Part shown: positions 14,332 to 14,866 of the stretch, one piece after another
Numbering within the stretch: position 1 is the stretch's first letter
Layout: each line of letters opens with the position of its first letter
Source of the DNA: Chloroflexota bacterium
GTDB lineage: Bacteria > Chloroflexota > Anaerolineae > Anaerolineales > Villigracilaceae
Length of the DNA: 14,866 bases
NCBI GenBank assembly: GCA_021812905.1
Contig: JAKAMM010000013.1
Location: 1 to 14,866, forward strand
Direction of reading: 5' to 3'
Made by a program: the position numbers and the translations under genes
The notes under the pieces: model-generated
The model's input: only the letters and a program-made list of their open reading frames with translations
Told to the model about the DNA's origin: nothing
Databases searched by the model: none

Positions 14332-14866
14332 ATGAAACCCGAATCAAAACGCTACTCAACGACCGTTGGGACGCGCACCGTTACCTTTGAAACCGGCAAA
14401 CTGGCTGCCCAAGCTGGCGGTGCAGTCACGGTTGGCATCAACGATGCGATCATCTTCGCGGCCGCCACAATGGGCGGTGTGCGCGAAGGCATTGACTTTT
14501 TCCCGCTCTCGGTCGAATACGAAGAACGGCTCTACGCCGGCGGGAAAATTCCCGGCTCGTTCTTCCGCCGCGAAGGGCGGCCGTCAACAGAAGCGATTCT
14601 CACCGCGCGCCTCACCGACCGACCTCTGCGCCCGTTATTCCAGCACGGAATGCGGAACGAAGTGCAAGTCATGATGTTCTCGCTTTCCGCCGACAGCGAA
14701 AATCCGCTCGACATTCTTGCCATCAACGCCGCATCCGCCGCCATCATGATCTCAGATATTCCCTGGGGCGGACCCGTTGGCGCGGTGCGCGTGGGGCGCG
14801 TGAACGGCGAATTTGTCATCAACCCAACCTTCGCAGAGATGGACGCGTCTGACCTTGACTTGCGGA
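14332..14866 (+). CDS. pnp: polyribonucleotide nucleotidyltransferase (PNPase), 5' part
   Basis: The first 178 codons of PNPase, a phosphate-dependent 3'-5' exoribonuclease of RNA decay, cut by the window edge. The start MKPESKRYSTTVGTRTVTFE is followed by the first RNase PH-like domain: GGAVTVGINDAIIFAAAT, then FFPLSVEYEERLYAGGKIPG, FFRREGRPSTEAILTARL and DRPLRPLF, which is the family signature. Later SENPLDILAINAASAAIMIS also matches. AGGAG sits five bases before the ATG at 14332. It follows rpsO through a structured 160-base spacer with no obvious promoter, so joint transcription is likely. Full-length family members are near 700 residues or more. Confidence 0.97.
   Translation, partial: MKPESKRYSTTVGTRTVTFETGKLAAQAGGAVTVGINDAIIFAAATMGGVREGIDFFPLSVEYEERLYAGGKIPGSFFRREGRPSTEAILTARLTDRPLRPLFQHGMRNEVQVMMFSLSADSENPLDILAINAASAAIMISDIPWGGPVGAVRVGRVNGEFVINPTFAEMDASDLDLR

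Noticed and set aside
1..14866. CRISPR array, tRNA, rRNA or replication origin
   Set aside because: No regularly spaced direct repeats, cloverleaf-like sequence, rRNA segment or iteron cluster was found.

Overview
The window looks like a chromosomal segment of a moderately GC-rich bacterium, most likely a Chloroflexota member of the Anaerolineae type. This is an inference from the secreted proteins with Thr/Pro 'TPTP' linkers, the interspersed palindromic repeats and the style of rpsO-pnp. No rRNA, tRNA or CRISPR array was seen.

Positions 1-1660 hold an arsenic-response locus on the minus strand: arsR, then arsM (arsenite S-adenosylmethionine methyltransferase), then a 25-residue peptide with seven cysteines that has a strong ribosome binding site and is followed by an intrinsic terminator. 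Two near-identical 16-bp palindromes, one inside the arsR promoter spacer and one just ahead of arsM, are very likely ArsR operators. The peptide is the best candidate for something undescribed: a tiny thiol-rich product coupled to arsenic methylation.

Positions 1669-5057, also minus strand, hold two short-chain dehydrogenase/reductases (SDRs), a double-GNAT acetyltransferase, the decayed stub of a third SDR, and a DUF559 endonuclease-like protein. Repeat sequence lies between them and, in DUF559, within the coding region.

Positions 5251-9682 are visibly AT-rich, as expected for acquired DNA. They hold a DNA-modification module: a two-domain specificity subunit (hsdS-like) and an N6-adenine methylase (hsdM-like). 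An IS256-family element (about 7940-9252) splits the methylase. It has imperfect terminal inverted repeats and a 9-bp target duplication, and removing it restores the frame exactly. No restriction subunit is visible. A second element of the ISAzo13 family (about 9683-11119) abuts the methylase 5' end. Its transposase is in two frames joined at a dnaX-type A_AAA_AAG slippery site. On its other side lies the 3' part of a secreted-protein gene, so both flanking genes lack an obvious start.

Positions 11122-12677 hold two convergent genes for exported proteins with TPTP linkers, separated by a perfect 15-bp inverted repeat. Positions 12795-14866, plus strand, return to core genes: a PAS-GGDEF diguanylate cyclase, rpsO (ribosomal protein S15) with a good extended -10 promoter, and the start of pnp (polynucleotide phosphorylase), which runs off the window. 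The rpsO-pnp spacer contains several hairpins that could be processing or autoregulatory sites.
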